Source: Rhodococcus sp. ARC_M5 | Lineage (GTDB): Bacteria > Actinomycetota > Actinomycetes > Mycobacteriales > Mycobacteriaceae | Assembly (NCBI RefSeq): GCF_022810405.1 | Contig: NZ_JALGQE010000013.1 | Location: forward strand, 62,001-126,000 | Direction of reading: 5' to 3' | Length of the DNA: 64,000 bases | In this document: positions 42,017-51,026 of the stretch, one piece after another | Position numbering within the stretch: the stretch's first letter is position 1 | How the letters are laid out: every line of letters starts with the position of its first letter | Position numbers and translations under genes: made by a program | Notes under the pieces: model-generated | Told to the model about the DNA's origin: nothing | Seen by the model: the letters and a program-made list of their open reading frames with translations, nothing else | The model's database searches: none

Positions 42017-42057
42017 GACGACAGCCCCGCACCTCTGCTGGTTGCGGGGCTGTCGTC
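42017..42057. terminator. strong bidirectional terminator between HxlR and MFS genes
   Basis: Perfect 15-base arms GACGACAGCCCCGCA (42017-42031) and TGCGGGGCTGTCGTC (42043-42057) with an 11-base loop, between convergent genes. Confidence 0.85.
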
Positions 42058-42066
42058 ATCGATGGG

Positions 42067-43368
42067 TCAGACGTTCAAATCCTCGTCTCGTCTGTTCTTG
42101 ATGCGAGAGGTGGCCACGAAAGAGATCGCCGCCAGGATCATCAGGTAGATCGAGATCGACATCGAGGTGCCTGTTCCCTTGAACAGTGCCTCGGAGATGG
42201 TCGGAACGAAGGCTCCACCGAGCACGGTGCCGATCGCGTAGCCGATGGATGCACCACTGAATCGGACTGCAGCAGGGAACATTTCGGCGTACAGGGCCGG
42301 CTGCGGACCGTAGGAGAGTCCAAGTCCGACGGCGAAGAGACCGAGGGCCACGTAGATCCACTGCAATTCACCGGTGTCGACCAGCAGGAAGAACGGGATG
42401 GCGCACAACACCATTGCCGCGTTTCCGAGGTTCATGATGGTGGTCCGAGCGTAGCGATCGGACAGATGCGCGCCGAGGAGGGTGAACACTCCCCAGACGA
42501 TGGCCGCGAACAGACTTGCCACCAACACGTCCACGCGAGCGAGACCGTGTTCCCTCGTCGAGTACGCGACGATGAAGCCGCCGACGATGATGTAGCCGTT
42601 GCCGTTGGTGCCGATGAACGACAGCGCGGCCAGCATGACCTGCTTCTTGTTGGTGCGCCACAGTGCGCGAACCGGAGTGTGGTTGCGCTCCTTGCGTTCC
42701 GAGAGCTCCTTGAACACCGGAGTCTCCTCGACGCGACGTCGGATGTAGAAGCCGACGAGGATCAGCACGAAGCTGATCAGGAACGGGATGCGCCAGCCCC
42801 AGGCCTCGAACTGCTCCTCGCTGAGCAGGCCGGTGCACAGCGCCAGAGTTCCCACCGCGATGAGCATGCCGAGTGGGACACCCATCTGCGTTGCGGCACC
42901 GTAGATTCCACGCTTGCCCTTCGGTGCATGCTCGACGGCCATCAGCGCCGCGCCGCCCCACTCGCCGCCGGTGGAGAATCCCTGCAGGATGCGCAGCACG
43001 ATCAGAATGATCGGAGCCCAGATGCCGATGGTTGCGTAGGTCGGCAGCAGTCCCATTCCGACGGTGGCCGCACCCATGAGGGTGAGTGTGGCAATGAGGA
43101 CTTTCTTGCGGCCGATCTTGTCGCCGAAGTAGCCCGCGACGATGGCTCCGAGAGGCCGGAAGATGAAGCTGATGCCGATGGTGACGTAGGCGACGAGCTG
43201 TCCGGACGAGCCCATGGGCGCGAAGAACAATTGGGCGAAGATCAGCGACGCTGCCTGCGCGTAGATGAAGAAGTCGTACCACTCGACCGTGGTTCCGACC
43301 ATGCTGGCCATCGCGGCGCGGCGATGCTCGCGCGACACCCCGGTAGGCGTCTCGACCTGTGTTGACAT
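42067..43368 (-). CDS. MFS transporter, metabolite:proton symporter type
   Basis: 433-aa transporter with twelve helices of the MHS group (shikimate/proline/alpha-ketoglutarate symporters). N-terminal SMVGTTVEWYDFFIYAQAASL and GYFGDKIGRKKVL are diagnostic, and the second half has SDRYARTT. Likely imports an organic or aromatic acid. A PaaR-type operator lies 126 bases upstream, so it may carry phenylacetate or a related acid. The start at 43368 fits family length; divergent from the FAD oxidase gene. Confidence 0.9.
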   Translation of the reverse strand: MSTQVETPTGVSREHRRAAMASMVGTTVEWYDFFIYAQAASLIFAQLFFAPMGSSGQLVAYVTIGISFIFRPLGAIVAGYFGDKIGRKKVLIATLTLMGAATVGMGLLPTYATIGIWAPIILIVLRILQGFSTGGEWGGAALMAVEHAPKGKRGIYGAATQMGVPLGMLIAVGTLALCTGLLSEEQFEAWGWRIPFLISFVLILVGFYIRRRVEETPVFKELSERKERNHTPVRALWRTNKKQVMLAALSFIGTNGNGYIIVGGFIVAYSTREHGLARVDVLVASLFAAIVWGVFTLLGAHLSDRYARTTIMNLGNAAMVLCAIPFFLLVDTGELQWIYVALGLFAVGLGLSYGPQPALYAEMFPAAVRFSGASIGYAIGTVLGGAFVPTISEALFKGTGTSMSISIYLMILAAISFVATSRIKNRRDEDLNV

Positions 43369-43485
43369 CGACTTGTCTCGTTTCGTTCGGGCTCCGGCGC
43401 TCGGATACAGGAGCGGCGATTCGGAGTGTCGTGAGGCAGGGTAATAGGGTTGGAACACGAACAATTTCGGCGACCGAAAACCGGA

Positions 43486-43507
43486 TATAACTCACCGTCC
43501 ATTCGGT
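43486..43507 (+). promoter_or_regulatory. PaaR-type operator with -10-like element, MFS/FAD-oxidase region
   Basis: ACCGTCCATTCGGT (43494-43507) fits the 14-base pattern ACCG[A/T]NNNTTCGGT found before paaZ, paaJ and paaA. A TATAAC (43486-43491) lies just before it on the plus strand, placing the site over a likely transcription start. This would bring the divergent pair under the phenylacetate repressor. Confidence 0.6.
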
Positions 43508-43666
43508 CGGTAATCACTGTGACCGTCGACACGATGGTTTGTCAAGGTGGCGCAGGCCATGACGAGCGTGGCCGCCCACAAGTTCGTCGAAATCTACCGA
43601 CCGAAGCGCGAGTGTTCGTCCGAAACGACGCAGACACCGCCAGTGACGCCGGTCATACTCGAACTC

Positions 43667-45073
43667 ATGACTGCTCCGACCACCCTCGTTCTACATTCGC
43701 CGGTCATCGACGAACTGATGCGCGCCCTCGGTGCCGACGCGGTGGTAACCGACCCGGACGTTCTGGAGAGCTTCCGGCACGACGCGGCAGCTCTCTGCGA
43801 ATCCACCCTTCCGCTTGCCGCGGTACTTCCTACCACCGAGTCGGACGTCCGGGCAGTCATGAGCATCGCGTCCGCGCATCGCATTCCGGTGGTGCCGCAG
43901 GGTGCTTTGACAGGTCTGGCGGGTGCTGCGAACTCCAGTGCCGGGGCAATCGCACTCAACACCCGCCGCATGAACAAGATCATCGAGCTCGACGTCGTCA
44001 ACCGCGTCGCCGTCGTGCAACCCGGCGTGACGAACAAGGAACTGAAAGACGCTGCCCGAGAACAGGGTTTGACGTACCTGCCCGACCCGTCCAGCTGGGA
44101 GGCGTCGACCATCGGCGGCAACATCGCCACCAACGCAGGTGGGCTCTGCTGCGTGAAGTACGGCGTCACAGCACGGTTCGTGCGTGGTCTGCGTGTCGTA
44201 CTCGCCGACGGCCGCGCGACGTTCGTGGGTCGCCGCACTGTCAAAGGTGTCGCGGGCCTGTCTCTTGCGGACCTGTTCGTCGGTTCGGAAGGAACCCTCG
44301 GCATCATCACCGAGGCCACTGTCGGTCTCGACTTCCCCAATGCAACCCCGCTCACGATGGCCGCTACCTTCCCGTCCACTGTCGCGGCAGGAGAGGCAGT
44401 GTCGCGGATTCGTGCGGCAGGTATCACCCCGAGCCTGTTCGAGCTGTTGGACCGCACCACCATTGCCGCCATCGATGCCTACGCGCGGATGGACTTCGGA
44501 ACCGACGCCGCCGCAGTGCTGATCGCCCAGTCCGACATCGGCGAGGGTGCCGTGGAAGAGCTAGAGGCCATCGCCGCGCTGTGCACCGAATCCGGTGCAG
44601 TGGACGTGGCGGTCGCCGAGGACGAGGTCGAGTCGGAGCAGCTGGTTCAGGCCCGTCGACTGGCCTACCCCGCGCTGGAGCGCCTGGGTTCACCGTTGGT
44701 CGACGATGTGTCCGTACCGATTTCGCAACTCGCTACGATGATCGACGAGGTGGGTCGGGTGGCTGATCGGCTGGGCATCGTCATCGGAGTCGTCGGCCAT
44801 GCCGGCGACGGCAACATTCATCCGACGGTCATCGTGGATCCGACCGACCCGTCCTCGTTGGCCAAGGCTCACCGAGCATTCGACGAGATCGCGGCCTTCG
44901 CTCTCTCGCTCGGTGGAACCATCACCGGCGAGCACGGAGTGGGACTGCTCAAGCGGGACCTTCTCGAAACCGAACTCGACTCGGTCGCAGCCGAACTACA
45001 GCGTGGCATCAAGGAACTACTGGACCCGCACTATCTGCTCAACCCCGGCAAGGTCCTCACCGCCCGGCCCTGA
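43667..45073 (+). CDS. GlcD-type FAD-linked 2-hydroxyacid oxidase/dehydrogenase
   Basis: 468-aa flavoprotein of the glycolate oxidase/D-lactate dehydrogenase group. FAD-binding PCMH domain with VVPQGALTGLAGAAN, TIGGNIATNAGGLCCVKYG and FVGSEGTLGIITEATVGL; the C-terminal domain has VGHAGDGNIHPTVIVD and TITGEHGVGLLKR. The substrate is probably an alpha-hydroxy acid. Given the paa-type operator, an aromatic hydroxy acid such as phenyllactate or mandelate is conceivable. The start at 43667 has no ribosome site but CATACT 13 to 8 bases upstream suggests a leaderless start; ATG 43559 with AAGGTG is an alternative. The end overlaps the PucR gene by 17 bases. Confidence 0.9.
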   Translation: MTAPTTLVLHSPVIDELMRALGADAVVTDPDVLESFRHDAAALCESTLPLAAVLPTTESDVRAVMSIASAHRIPVVPQGALTGLAGAANSSAGAIALNTRRMNKIIELDVVNRVAVVQPGVTNKELKDAAREQGLTYLPDPSSWEASTIGGNIATNAGGLCCVKYGVTARFVRGLRVVLADGRATFVGRRTVKGVAGLSLADLFVGSEGTLGIITEATVGLDFPNATPLTMAATFPSTVAAGEAVSRIRAAGITPSLFELLDRTTIAAIDAYARMDFGTDAAAVLIAQSDIGEGAVEELEAIAALCTESGAVDVAVAEDEVESEQLVQARRLAYPALERLGSPLVDDVSVPISQLATMIDEVGRVADRLGIVIGVVGHAGDGNIHPTVIVDPTDPSSLAKAHRAFDEIAAFALSLGGTITGEHGVGLLKRDLLETELDSVAAELQRGIKELLDPHYLLNPGKVLTARP

Positions 45074-46169
45074 GCCGGAGCGACATCCACACGAGCAATC
45101 GTGTGTCGGGATCATCGAGATCGAGATCGAAGAGTTCCTTCGTTCGCCGCAGCCGGTAACGAAAAGTGTTGGCGTGCAGATACAGCGATGCCGACGCTGC
45201 GGCGACATTGGATTCGTGCGCAAGTAGCGCAAGTACCGTCGCGCCGTAGTCGGTACCTTCGGCAGCGTCGGAGGAGAGCATCCGTTCGACGGCCGGAATC
45301 GCCAACGGTACGTCCGACAGCGCATCGGTCGCCCTGTTCAGGGTGACCGGCACCCGGCTCTGCTCGAATGTCGTTGTATGCGCCCCATTCTCGACCGCAT
45401 CGAGTGCCCAGCGTGCGTGACTACGCGCCACCGCGGGCCGCGCATGCGGACCGCCGATCGCGAAGGTCACCGGCACCCCGAACGCTACCTCCGCGCGGCG
45501 TCGGACCTCCTCGGCCTCCTCGGCGACACCGCGGTCGTCGTCCCTCGCCACGACGAAGAACACGACGTGTTCGTCGACGATGAACCCGGAATCAGCATCA
45601 CCGCCGAACGTGAGCTCCAACAGGCCCCCGAGCTGCACGAGCAGGACATCGGGTTGCGCCGAGTCCACCCTCGCAGCCACTACCGCGAAGCAGCTACCGG
45701 GCGAGGTGACGACGGCGGGATCGGTCAACAACGCACGTGCCCTGGGGTTACCGGGTCCGGCCGGACTACGTCGAGCAAGGAGCAATGGCACCGCAGCAGC
45801 GGCCGCGCGAGTCAATGCGGTCACCGCCCCACTATCGGGTGGGCCGGACGGGGCGGTGGACACGATGCACCAGATGGAGCCGAGGTACTCGCCGTCGGCC
45901 GAGACCGCTACTGCCAGACGCGGTAGCGCCCCGGCCACATCGACCACGTGGACAGCCGAACTGCGTCGGAAGTCCGGATCTATGTGGTGCACCATGTATC
46001 GAGCCGGGACCTGCTTGCCCAGAATTCCGTCGCGCCGCACGTCGTCGATCGGCTGGCCTGGAACGGACGAGTATGCGACGACGTAGCCCTGTGGATCCAT
46101 CACCGACACTGCGCCGCCCACTGCCGTGGCAGTTGCGTCTGCCAGCGCCGAGAGATCTGCAGTGGTCAT
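45057..46169 (-). CDS. PucR-family transcriptional regulator
   Basis: 370-aa regulator with an N-terminal sensory part (residues 1-130, VVAYSSVPGQPIDDVRRDGIL), a central GGDEF-like region and the C-terminal PucR HTH (LALLAHESNVAAASASLYLHANTFRYRLRRTKELF). Convergent with the FAD oxidase gene, which it may regulate together with the transporter. GGTGAG precedes the ATG at 46169 by four bases. Confidence 0.9.
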   Translation of the reverse strand: MTTADLSALADATATAVGGAVSVMDPQGYVVAYSSVPGQPIDDVRRDGILGKQVPARYMVHHIDPDFRRSSAVHVVDVAGALPRLAVAVSADGEYLGSIWCIVSTAPSGPPDSGAVTALTRAAAAAVPLLLARRSPAGPGNPRARALLTDPAVVTSPGSCFAVVAARVDSAQPDVLLVQLGGLLELTFGGDADSGFIVDEHVVFFVVARDDDRGVAEEAEEVRRRAEVAFGVPVTFAIGGPHARPAVARSHARWALDAVENGAHTTTFEQSRVPVTLNRATDALSDVPLAIPAVERMLSSDAAEGTDYGATVLALLAHESNVAAASASLYLHANTFRYRLRRTKELFDLDLDDPDTRLLVWMSLRLRAGR

Positions 46170-46199
46170 CGACTCACCGTACTTCCACGTGCGGGATCG

Positions 46200-46595
46200 C
46201 TAGCGCGCTATGGTGCGACTGTCGCCTCGGAATTCCGCGATCAGCTCGCCTCGGCACGTCACCGAGACGTCGTACAGTCCGTTGCGGCCGAACCTCGCAC
46301 GCTCGACGGCGTCGGCGACGAGCACATCTCCTACCTTCGTCGGACGGAGATAGCGGATGTCGCAGCGGGCCGCGACGGCCGAATCGTCGTGCGAATTACA
46401 AGCCATTGCGAACGTCGTGTCCGCCAACAGAAAGACGTAGCCGCCGTGGGTGATGGCGTACCCGTTGACCATGTCCTCGGTGACGACCATCGACATCCTC
46501 GCATGGCCAGGTGACAGCTCGATCAGTTCGATGCCGAGCTTGCGGGACGCGGCGTCGACCTCGAACATCTCGCGGGCGATAGACGAATCGGTCAC
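46200..46595 (-). CDS. paaI: PaaI-like hotdog thioesterase
   Basis: 131-aa hotdog-fold thioesterase. NGYAITHGGYVFLLADTTFAMACN holds the HGG motif and catalytic Asp of PaaI, which hydrolyses stalled ring-hydroxylated phenylacetyl-CoA intermediates. The GTG start at 46595 overlaps the EthD gene by 4 bases, making it the last gene of the paaZ transcript. Confidence 0.9.
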   Translation of the reverse strand: MTDSSIAREMFEVDAASRKLGIELIELSPGHARMSMVVTEDMVNGYAITHGGYVFLLADTTFAMACNSHDDSAVAARCDIRYLRPTKVGDVLVADAVERARFGRNGLYDVSVTCRGELIAEFRGDSRTIAR

Positions 46596-46909
46596 GGCTG
46601 CAACACCGATCGCTCGTTTTGGGTGAACATCGTGACGCCCCCGGTCGCGAAGTTGCGCAGATCCTTGCCTGCCGCTGTCATCTCGGGCGAGGCCAATCCT
46701 GCCTTCAGCGATGCCTCGTCCGCGAAGTACAGACTGGCGATCGCGTAGTACGGCGGTGGTGAATCGTCGAGCGAGTCGAGCGTGCCCCAGGTGAAGTCGA
46801 CCAGCCCTGGAACTGCACGCGCGAGGGGCACGTGCACGTCTGCGTAGTGACGATCGAATGCCGCAGGGTCCTCGGGCATCCCGTAACAGACGGCCACTCG
46901 CACGCTCAT
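46592..46909 (-). CDS. EthD-family protein
   Basis: 105-aa dimeric alpha-beta barrel protein of the EthD type: MSVRVAVCYGMPEDPAAFDRHYADVHVPLARAVPGL. Function in phenylacetate degradation is not established; it is locked between paaZ and paaI by 4-base overlaps on both sides, so a role in handling an oxepin or semialdehyde intermediate is plausible. Confidence 0.85.
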   Translation of the reverse strand: MSVRVAVCYGMPEDPAAFDRHYADVHVPLARAVPGLVDFTWGTLDSLDDSPPPYYAIASLYFADEASLKAGLASPEMTAAGKDLRNFATGGVTMFTQNERSVLQP

Positions 46910-48933
46910 GACGCGACCTCGGGCTTCGCGACGAGAGTGAGAACATCGTAGGTGGCGACGGGATCGCCGTCCTGGTTGACGACCACTGCGTCCCATCGCA
47001 CCTCGCCGTAGTCGGCACTCTGACGCGGAGTGATGAGCTTGGCCGTCAACGTGACCGTCAACGAATCCTCGGCCTTGACCGGCGTCAGGAATCGCAGGCT
47101 GTCGACGCCGAAGTTGGCGAGCACGGGGCCCGGTGCCGGGTCTACGAACAGCCCGGCGGCCAGTGAGACCACCAGGTAGCCGTGCGCCACGATGCCGCCG
47201 AACAGCGGATTGGCCGCTGCCGCCTCGGGATCGGTGTGCGCGTAGAAGGTGTCGCCGGTGAACTCGGCGAAGTGATCGATGTCCGCGCGGGTCACCTGTC
47301 GGGGCCCACCGATGATGGTGTCGCCCAGCTCGAGTTCACCGAGGTTCTTCCGGAACGGGTGGACGTCGCCGGTCGTCTGCTTCGCGCCGGTCACCCATTT
47401 GTTGCCGATGGCCGTCAGTACGTCCGGTGTTCCCTGAATTGCGGTGCGCTGCATATGGTGCAGCACGCCGCGGATGCCACCGAGTTCTTCGCCGCCGCCT
47501 GCGCGACCGGGCCCGCCGTGCACCAGAACCGGAAGCGGAGACCCGTGCCCGGTCGATTCCTTGGCGTCCTCGGAGTTCAGGACCAGGATGCGTCCGTGGT
47601 ACGGCGCACTGCCCAGGACGATCTCGCGCGCGATCGCAGAGTCCTTGGTCACGAGAGACGCGACCAGAGAGCCCTTTCCGCGCGCGACGAGGTCGAGCAA
47701 ATCTGCGGTGTTCTCGTAACCGATGACGGTCGATACGGGTCCGAAGGCCTCGATCTCGTGCGGTTCGGGTGCGGCCTTGTCGCCGGCCTTCAACAGAACC
47801 GGTGCCATGAACGCGCCGGGTCGCGAATCCACGGCGTCCGGGTCGCCGAAGACGACCGTTGCCGACTTGGTAAGTCCACGAATGGATTTGAGGACTTCGT
47901 CGCGCTGGTCGATGCTGGCGAGTGCACCCATGGTGACGCCCTCGTCGGCCGGATCACCGACGACGACCTTCTCCAGCTTTGCCTTCAGCGCCTCGATGAC
48001 AGGCTCGACCGAGGCTTGCGGCACCAGCACACGGCGAATGGCCGTGCACTTCTGACCGGCCTTCGACGTCATTTCGGTGAAGACACCCTTGACGAACAGA
48101 TCGAATTCCGGATCGTTCTGTGCCACATCCGAACCGAGTATCGACGCATTGAGAGAATCCGCCTCGGCCGTGAAGTGCAGTCCCTCGCCGACGACGTTGG
48201 GGTGTGAGCGCAGGGTCGCAGCGGTATCGGCGGATCCGGTGAACGCCACCGAGTCCTGGCCGCCGAGGTGGTCGAGGACACCGCGGGCGCTGCCACACAG
48301 CAACTGCACCGAACCCTCGGGCAGCAATCCCGACTCGATGATTCGGCGGAACACCAGCTCGGTGAGGTATGCAGTTTGGCTGGCGGGCTTGACGATCGAC
48401 GGCACACCGGCGATGAACGCGGGTGCCAGCTTCTCGAGGAAGCCCCAGACGGGGAAGTTGAAGGCATTGATCTGCACGGCGACACCGCGCCGCGAGGTGT
48501 AGATGTGCTGACCGAGGAAGGTGCCCTTCTTGCCGAGCTGCTCGATGGCACCGTCGAGATAGACCGTCTCGTTGGGGAGTTCGCGTCGGGCCTTGCTCGC
48601 ATAGCTCAGCACGGTTCCGAATCCGCCGTCGATGTCGACTCCGGAATCGCGGGTGGTGGCTCCGGTGTGTCGGGAGAGTTGGTAGAACTCCTCCTTGCCG
48701 GCCATCAGCGTCAGGCCCAACTGCTTGAGCAGGGCTGCACGCTCGTGGAACGTCAGTGCTGCGAGCGCTGGGCCGCCGACGGTGCGGGCGTAGTCCACCA
48801 TGCCTGCGACGTCGAGACCGCTGGACGACACCCGGGCGATCTCACTGCCGTCGACGGCGCTCATCAGCGGCGCTCCCTCGTCGGTCGCGGAATACCACGC
48901 TCCCTGGGCATAGCTTTCCAGAAGTCTGCTCAC
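46906..48933 (-). CDS. paaZ: bifunctional oxepin-CoA hydrolase/aldehyde dehydrogenase PaaZ
   Basis: 675-aa fusion. The N-terminal aldehyde dehydrogenase (residues 1-525) has the catalytic Cys in SKAGQKCTAIRR and Glu in FTAEADSLN. The C-terminal MaoC-like hydratase (540-675) has FTGDTFYAHTDPEAA and GGIVAHGYLVVSLAAG. It opens oxepin-CoA and oxidises the semialdehyde. A PaaR-type operator sits 15 bases upstream of the start. Confidence 0.96.
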   Translation of the reverse strand: MSRLLESYAQGAWYSATDEGAPLMSAVDGSEIARVSSSGLDVAGMVDYARTVGGPALAALTFHERAALLKQLGLTLMAGKEEFYQLSRHTGATTRDSGVDIDGGFGTVLSYASKARRELPNETVYLDGAIEQLGKKGTFLGQHIYTSRRGVAVQINAFNFPVWGFLEKLAPAFIAGVPSIVKPASQTAYLTELVFRRIIESGLLPEGSVQLLCGSARGVLDHLGGQDSVAFTGSADTAATLRSHPNVVGEGLHFTAEADSLNASILGSDVAQNDPEFDLFVKGVFTEMTSKAGQKCTAIRRVLVPQASVEPVIEALKAKLEKVVVGDPADEGVTMGALASIDQRDEVLKSIRGLTKSATVVFGDPDAVDSRPGAFMAPVLLKAGDKAAPEPHEIEAFGPVSTVIGYENTADLLDLVARGKGSLVASLVTKDSAIAREIVLGSAPYHGRILVLNSEDAKESTGHGSPLPVLVHGGPGRAGGGEELGGIRGVLHHMQRTAIQGTPDVLTAIGNKWVTGAKQTTGDVHPFRKNLGELELGDTIIGGPRQVTRADIDHFAEFTGDTFYAHTDPEAAAANPLFGGIVAHGYLVVSLAAGLFVDPAPGPVLANFGVDSLRFLTPVKAEDSLTVTLTAKLITPRQSADYGEVRWDAVVVNQDGDPVATYDVLTLVAKPEVAS

Positions 48934-48948
48934 AACGCCTCCATCTCA

Positions 48949-48962
48949 CCGTACGTTCGGTC
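48949..48962 (-). promoter_or_regulatory. PaaR operator before paaZ
   Basis: ACCGTACGTTCGGT, the closest match in this window to ACCGNNCGNNCGGT, the core I recall for the Corynebacterium PaaR site. It is 15 bases upstream of the paaZ start. Confidence 0.7.
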
Positions 48963-49009
48963 GGTAATTACCATCGCCGTCGGACGCCGAGATGTCAAGG
49001 ACCGAGAGC

Positions 49010-49085
49010 GGACCTGAGCGTTCACGATCGCAGCCGGTCGACGGAAAGCCGCGCCTGGTCGTCGATATCGAACGCTCAGGTCCGG
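49010..49085. repeat. long inverted repeat between paaR and paaZ
   Basis: Perfect 15-base arms CGGACCTGAGCGTTC (49010-49024) and GAACGCTCAGGTCCG (49071-49085) enclosing 46 bases. It lies immediately 3' of the TetR gene and upstream of the paaZ operator. It could be a terminator for paaR, a structured transcript, or a small mobile palindromic unit. Confidence 0.6.
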
Positions 49086-49104
49086 TGGCGGGGCATGGCC
49101 CTAT

Positions 49105-49716
49105 TTACGTGCGGCGCAACCCGTCGAAGGTCAGCGCCACGACGGCGTCGGCCAATTCCTCGACGGATCCGCCGGTGCGCGGGCGATACCACTCGATGAG
49201 CGAGTTGACCGTGCCGAACACGAGCTTGGACGCGAGTGCCGGATCCACCCCTGGACGAAGGTCGCCCTCCTCGGCGGCGGCGACCACGAGCCCGGTGACG
49301 AACGAGTCGAATTCGCGGCGACGGGCGAGGGCGCGGCGCTCGACGTCGGTGTTGCCGCGGACTCGCAGCAGCAGCGTCACGTAGGGCAGTTCCGCACACA
49401 GGATGTCCACACTGCGTCGCACCAGGTATTCGAGGCGGTCGATGTATCGCCCGGTCGTCGCCCGATCCTCGGTCGTCACGGCGAACAGAGCATTGAGAGC
49501 GCGCGACAGCGCGAGTTCGAGCAACTCGGACTTGCCGGACACGTGGTGATAGATCGAGGACTTGGTGATGCCGAGCCGCTTCGCCAGAACCTCCATGCTG
49601 GTGCCGTCGTATCCACGGTCGTTGAAGACCTTGACCGCCACTGCCAACAGCGAGTCCAGGTCGTATCCCGGCCGCCCTGGCTGTCCGGTCTTGCGCGGCG
49701 CGCGTGCGGTTGTCAT
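49105..49716 (-). CDS. paaR: TetR-family phenylacetate regulator PaaR
   Basis: 203-aa TetR protein: HTH at residues 20-68 (SLLAVAVKVFNDRGYDGTSMEVLAKRLGITKSSIYHHVSGKSELL) and helical ligand domain. It lies between paaZ and the divergent paaJ operon, as actinobacterial PaaR does, and should release DNA on binding phenylacetyl-CoA. Four matching operators lie in the window. ATG 49716 (GAGAAG eight bases before) is preferred over GTG 49722. Confidence 0.88.
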   Translation of the reverse strand: MTTARAPRKTGQPGRPGYDLDSLLAVAVKVFNDRGYDGTSMEVLAKRLGITKSSIYHHVSGKSELLELALSRALNALFAVTTEDRATTGRYIDRLEYLVRRSVDILCAELPYVTLLLRVRGNTDVERRALARRREFDSFVTGLVVAAAEEGDLRPGVDPALASKLVFGTVNSLIEWYRPRTGGSVEELADAVVALTFDGLRRT

Positions 49717-49779
49717 TGCCACATCTTCTCAGTCGGCGCCGGATTCCACAGCACCGTGGGCAGCAAACCTTGCCAAACG

Positions 49780-49793
49780 ACCGAATGTTCGGT
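49780..49793 (+). promoter_or_regulatory. PaaR operator before paaJ
   Basis: ACCGAATGTTCGGT followed by an AT-rich TATTAAT, 33 bases upstream of the paaJ start and in the paaR/paaJ divergent region, so it could also allow autoregulation. Confidence 0.65.
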
Positions 49794-49826
49794 TATTAAT
49801 GACGCAACCGTACGAAGGAGATCCCA

Positions 49827-51026
49827 GTGGGCGAAGTATTTCTCGTGGCCGGCGCACGTACTCCGCACGGACGCTACGGAGGAGCCCTTGCCTCGGTGCG
49901 TCCCGACGATCTGGCCGGGCTGGTCGTCGCCGAGGCAGTCCGGCGAGCCGGTGTGCCCGTCGACCGGATCGACGAGGTGATTCTCGGTGCCGCGAACCAG
50001 GCAGGCGAGGACAATCGAGACGTGGCGAGAATGGCGGTTCTGCTCGCAGGACTCCCCCACACGGTGCCGGGATATACCGTCAACCGCCTGTGCGCGAGCG
50101 GCCTGACGGCAGTGGCCAACGCCGCGAGCACCATTCGTAGCGGCGAGGCCGACATCATCGTCGCCGGTGGCGTCGAGTCGATGACCCGCGCGCCCTGGGT
50201 CATGGCCAAGCCGGGAACCGCCTGGGCCAAGCCCGGAGAGATCTTCGATACCTCCCTCGGCTGGCGTTTCACCAATCCGACCTTCGCCTCGCACGATGCG
50301 GGGACCGATCCCAAGATCACCCTGTCGATGGGCGAAACCGCCGAGGAGGTCGCGCTCAGCGAGGGCATCACCCGCGAGGAGTCCGATGCCTTCGCCTTCC
50401 GCAGTCAGCAGCGTGCCATCGCCGCCCAGGATGCCGGACGCTTCGCCGACGAGATCGTGCCCGTCACGACCAAGAACGGCGTGGTCACCGAGGACGAGAC
50501 GCCGCGACGCGGAACCACGCTCGAGAAGCTCGGAACGCTGAAGACCGTGTTCCGCAAGGACGGCATCGTCACCGCCGGAACGTCCTCACCGTTCACCGAC
50601 GGTGCGTCGGCGCTGGTCGTGGCCTCCGAGGAGGCCGTGAACAAGTACGGCCTCGAGGTACGGGGCCGCATCGTCACCAGTGCGAGCGCAGGCATCGCAC
50701 CGCACATCATGGGACTCGGGCCGGTGCCCTCCACGCAGAAGGCGCTCACTCGCGCCGGGTGGTCTGTCGATGACCTCGGTGCCGTCGAACTCAACGAGGC
50801 CTTCGCCGCGCAGTCCCTCGGCGTCATCCGTCAGTTGAAACTGAACGAGGACATCGTCAACGCCGACGGCGGGGCGATCGCACTCGGCCACCCCCTCGGC
50901 TCGTCGGGTGCCCGAATCCTGTTGACGCTGTTGGGTCGCATGGAACGCGAGAAGGCGTCCCGCGGGCTCGCGACCCTGTGCGTCGGCGTCGGGCAAGGCG
51001 TGTCGATGTTGATCGAGGCACCGTGA
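49827..51026 (+). CDS. paaJ: 3-oxoadipyl-CoA/3-oxo-5,6-dehydrosuberyl-CoA thiolase
   Basis: 399-aa thiolase with catalytic Cys in NRLCASGLTAV near residue 90, His in NEAFAAQ and Cys/His in GGAIALGHPLGSSGARI and CVGVGQG near the C-terminus. It catalyses the two thiolytic steps of phenylacetate beta-oxidation. GTG start with AAGGAG six bases upstream. First gene of a rightward operon. Confidence 0.93.
   Translation: MGEVFLVAGARTPHGRYGGALASVRPDDLAGLVVAEAVRRAGVPVDRIDEVILGAANQAGEDNRDVARMAVLLAGLPHTVPGYTVNRLCASGLTAVANAASTIRSGEADIIVAGGVESMTRAPWVMAKPGTAWAKPGEIFDTSLGWRFTNPTFASHDAGTDPKITLSMGETAEEVALSEGITREESDAFAFRSQQRAIAAQDAGRFADEIVPVTTKNGVVTEDETPRRGTTLEKLGTLKTVFRKDGIVTAGTSSPFTDGASALVVASEEAVNKYGLEVRGRIVTSASAGIAPHIMGLGPVPSTQKALTRAGWSVDDLGAVELNEAFAAQSLGVIRQLKLNEDIVNADGGAIALGHPLGSSGARILLTLLGRMEREKASRGLATLCVGVGQGVSMLIEAP

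Noticed and set aside
47182-48207. Plus-strand open frame of about 340 codons opposite paaZ
   Set aside because: Antisense shadow of a clear PaaZ; no family features and no ribosome site.
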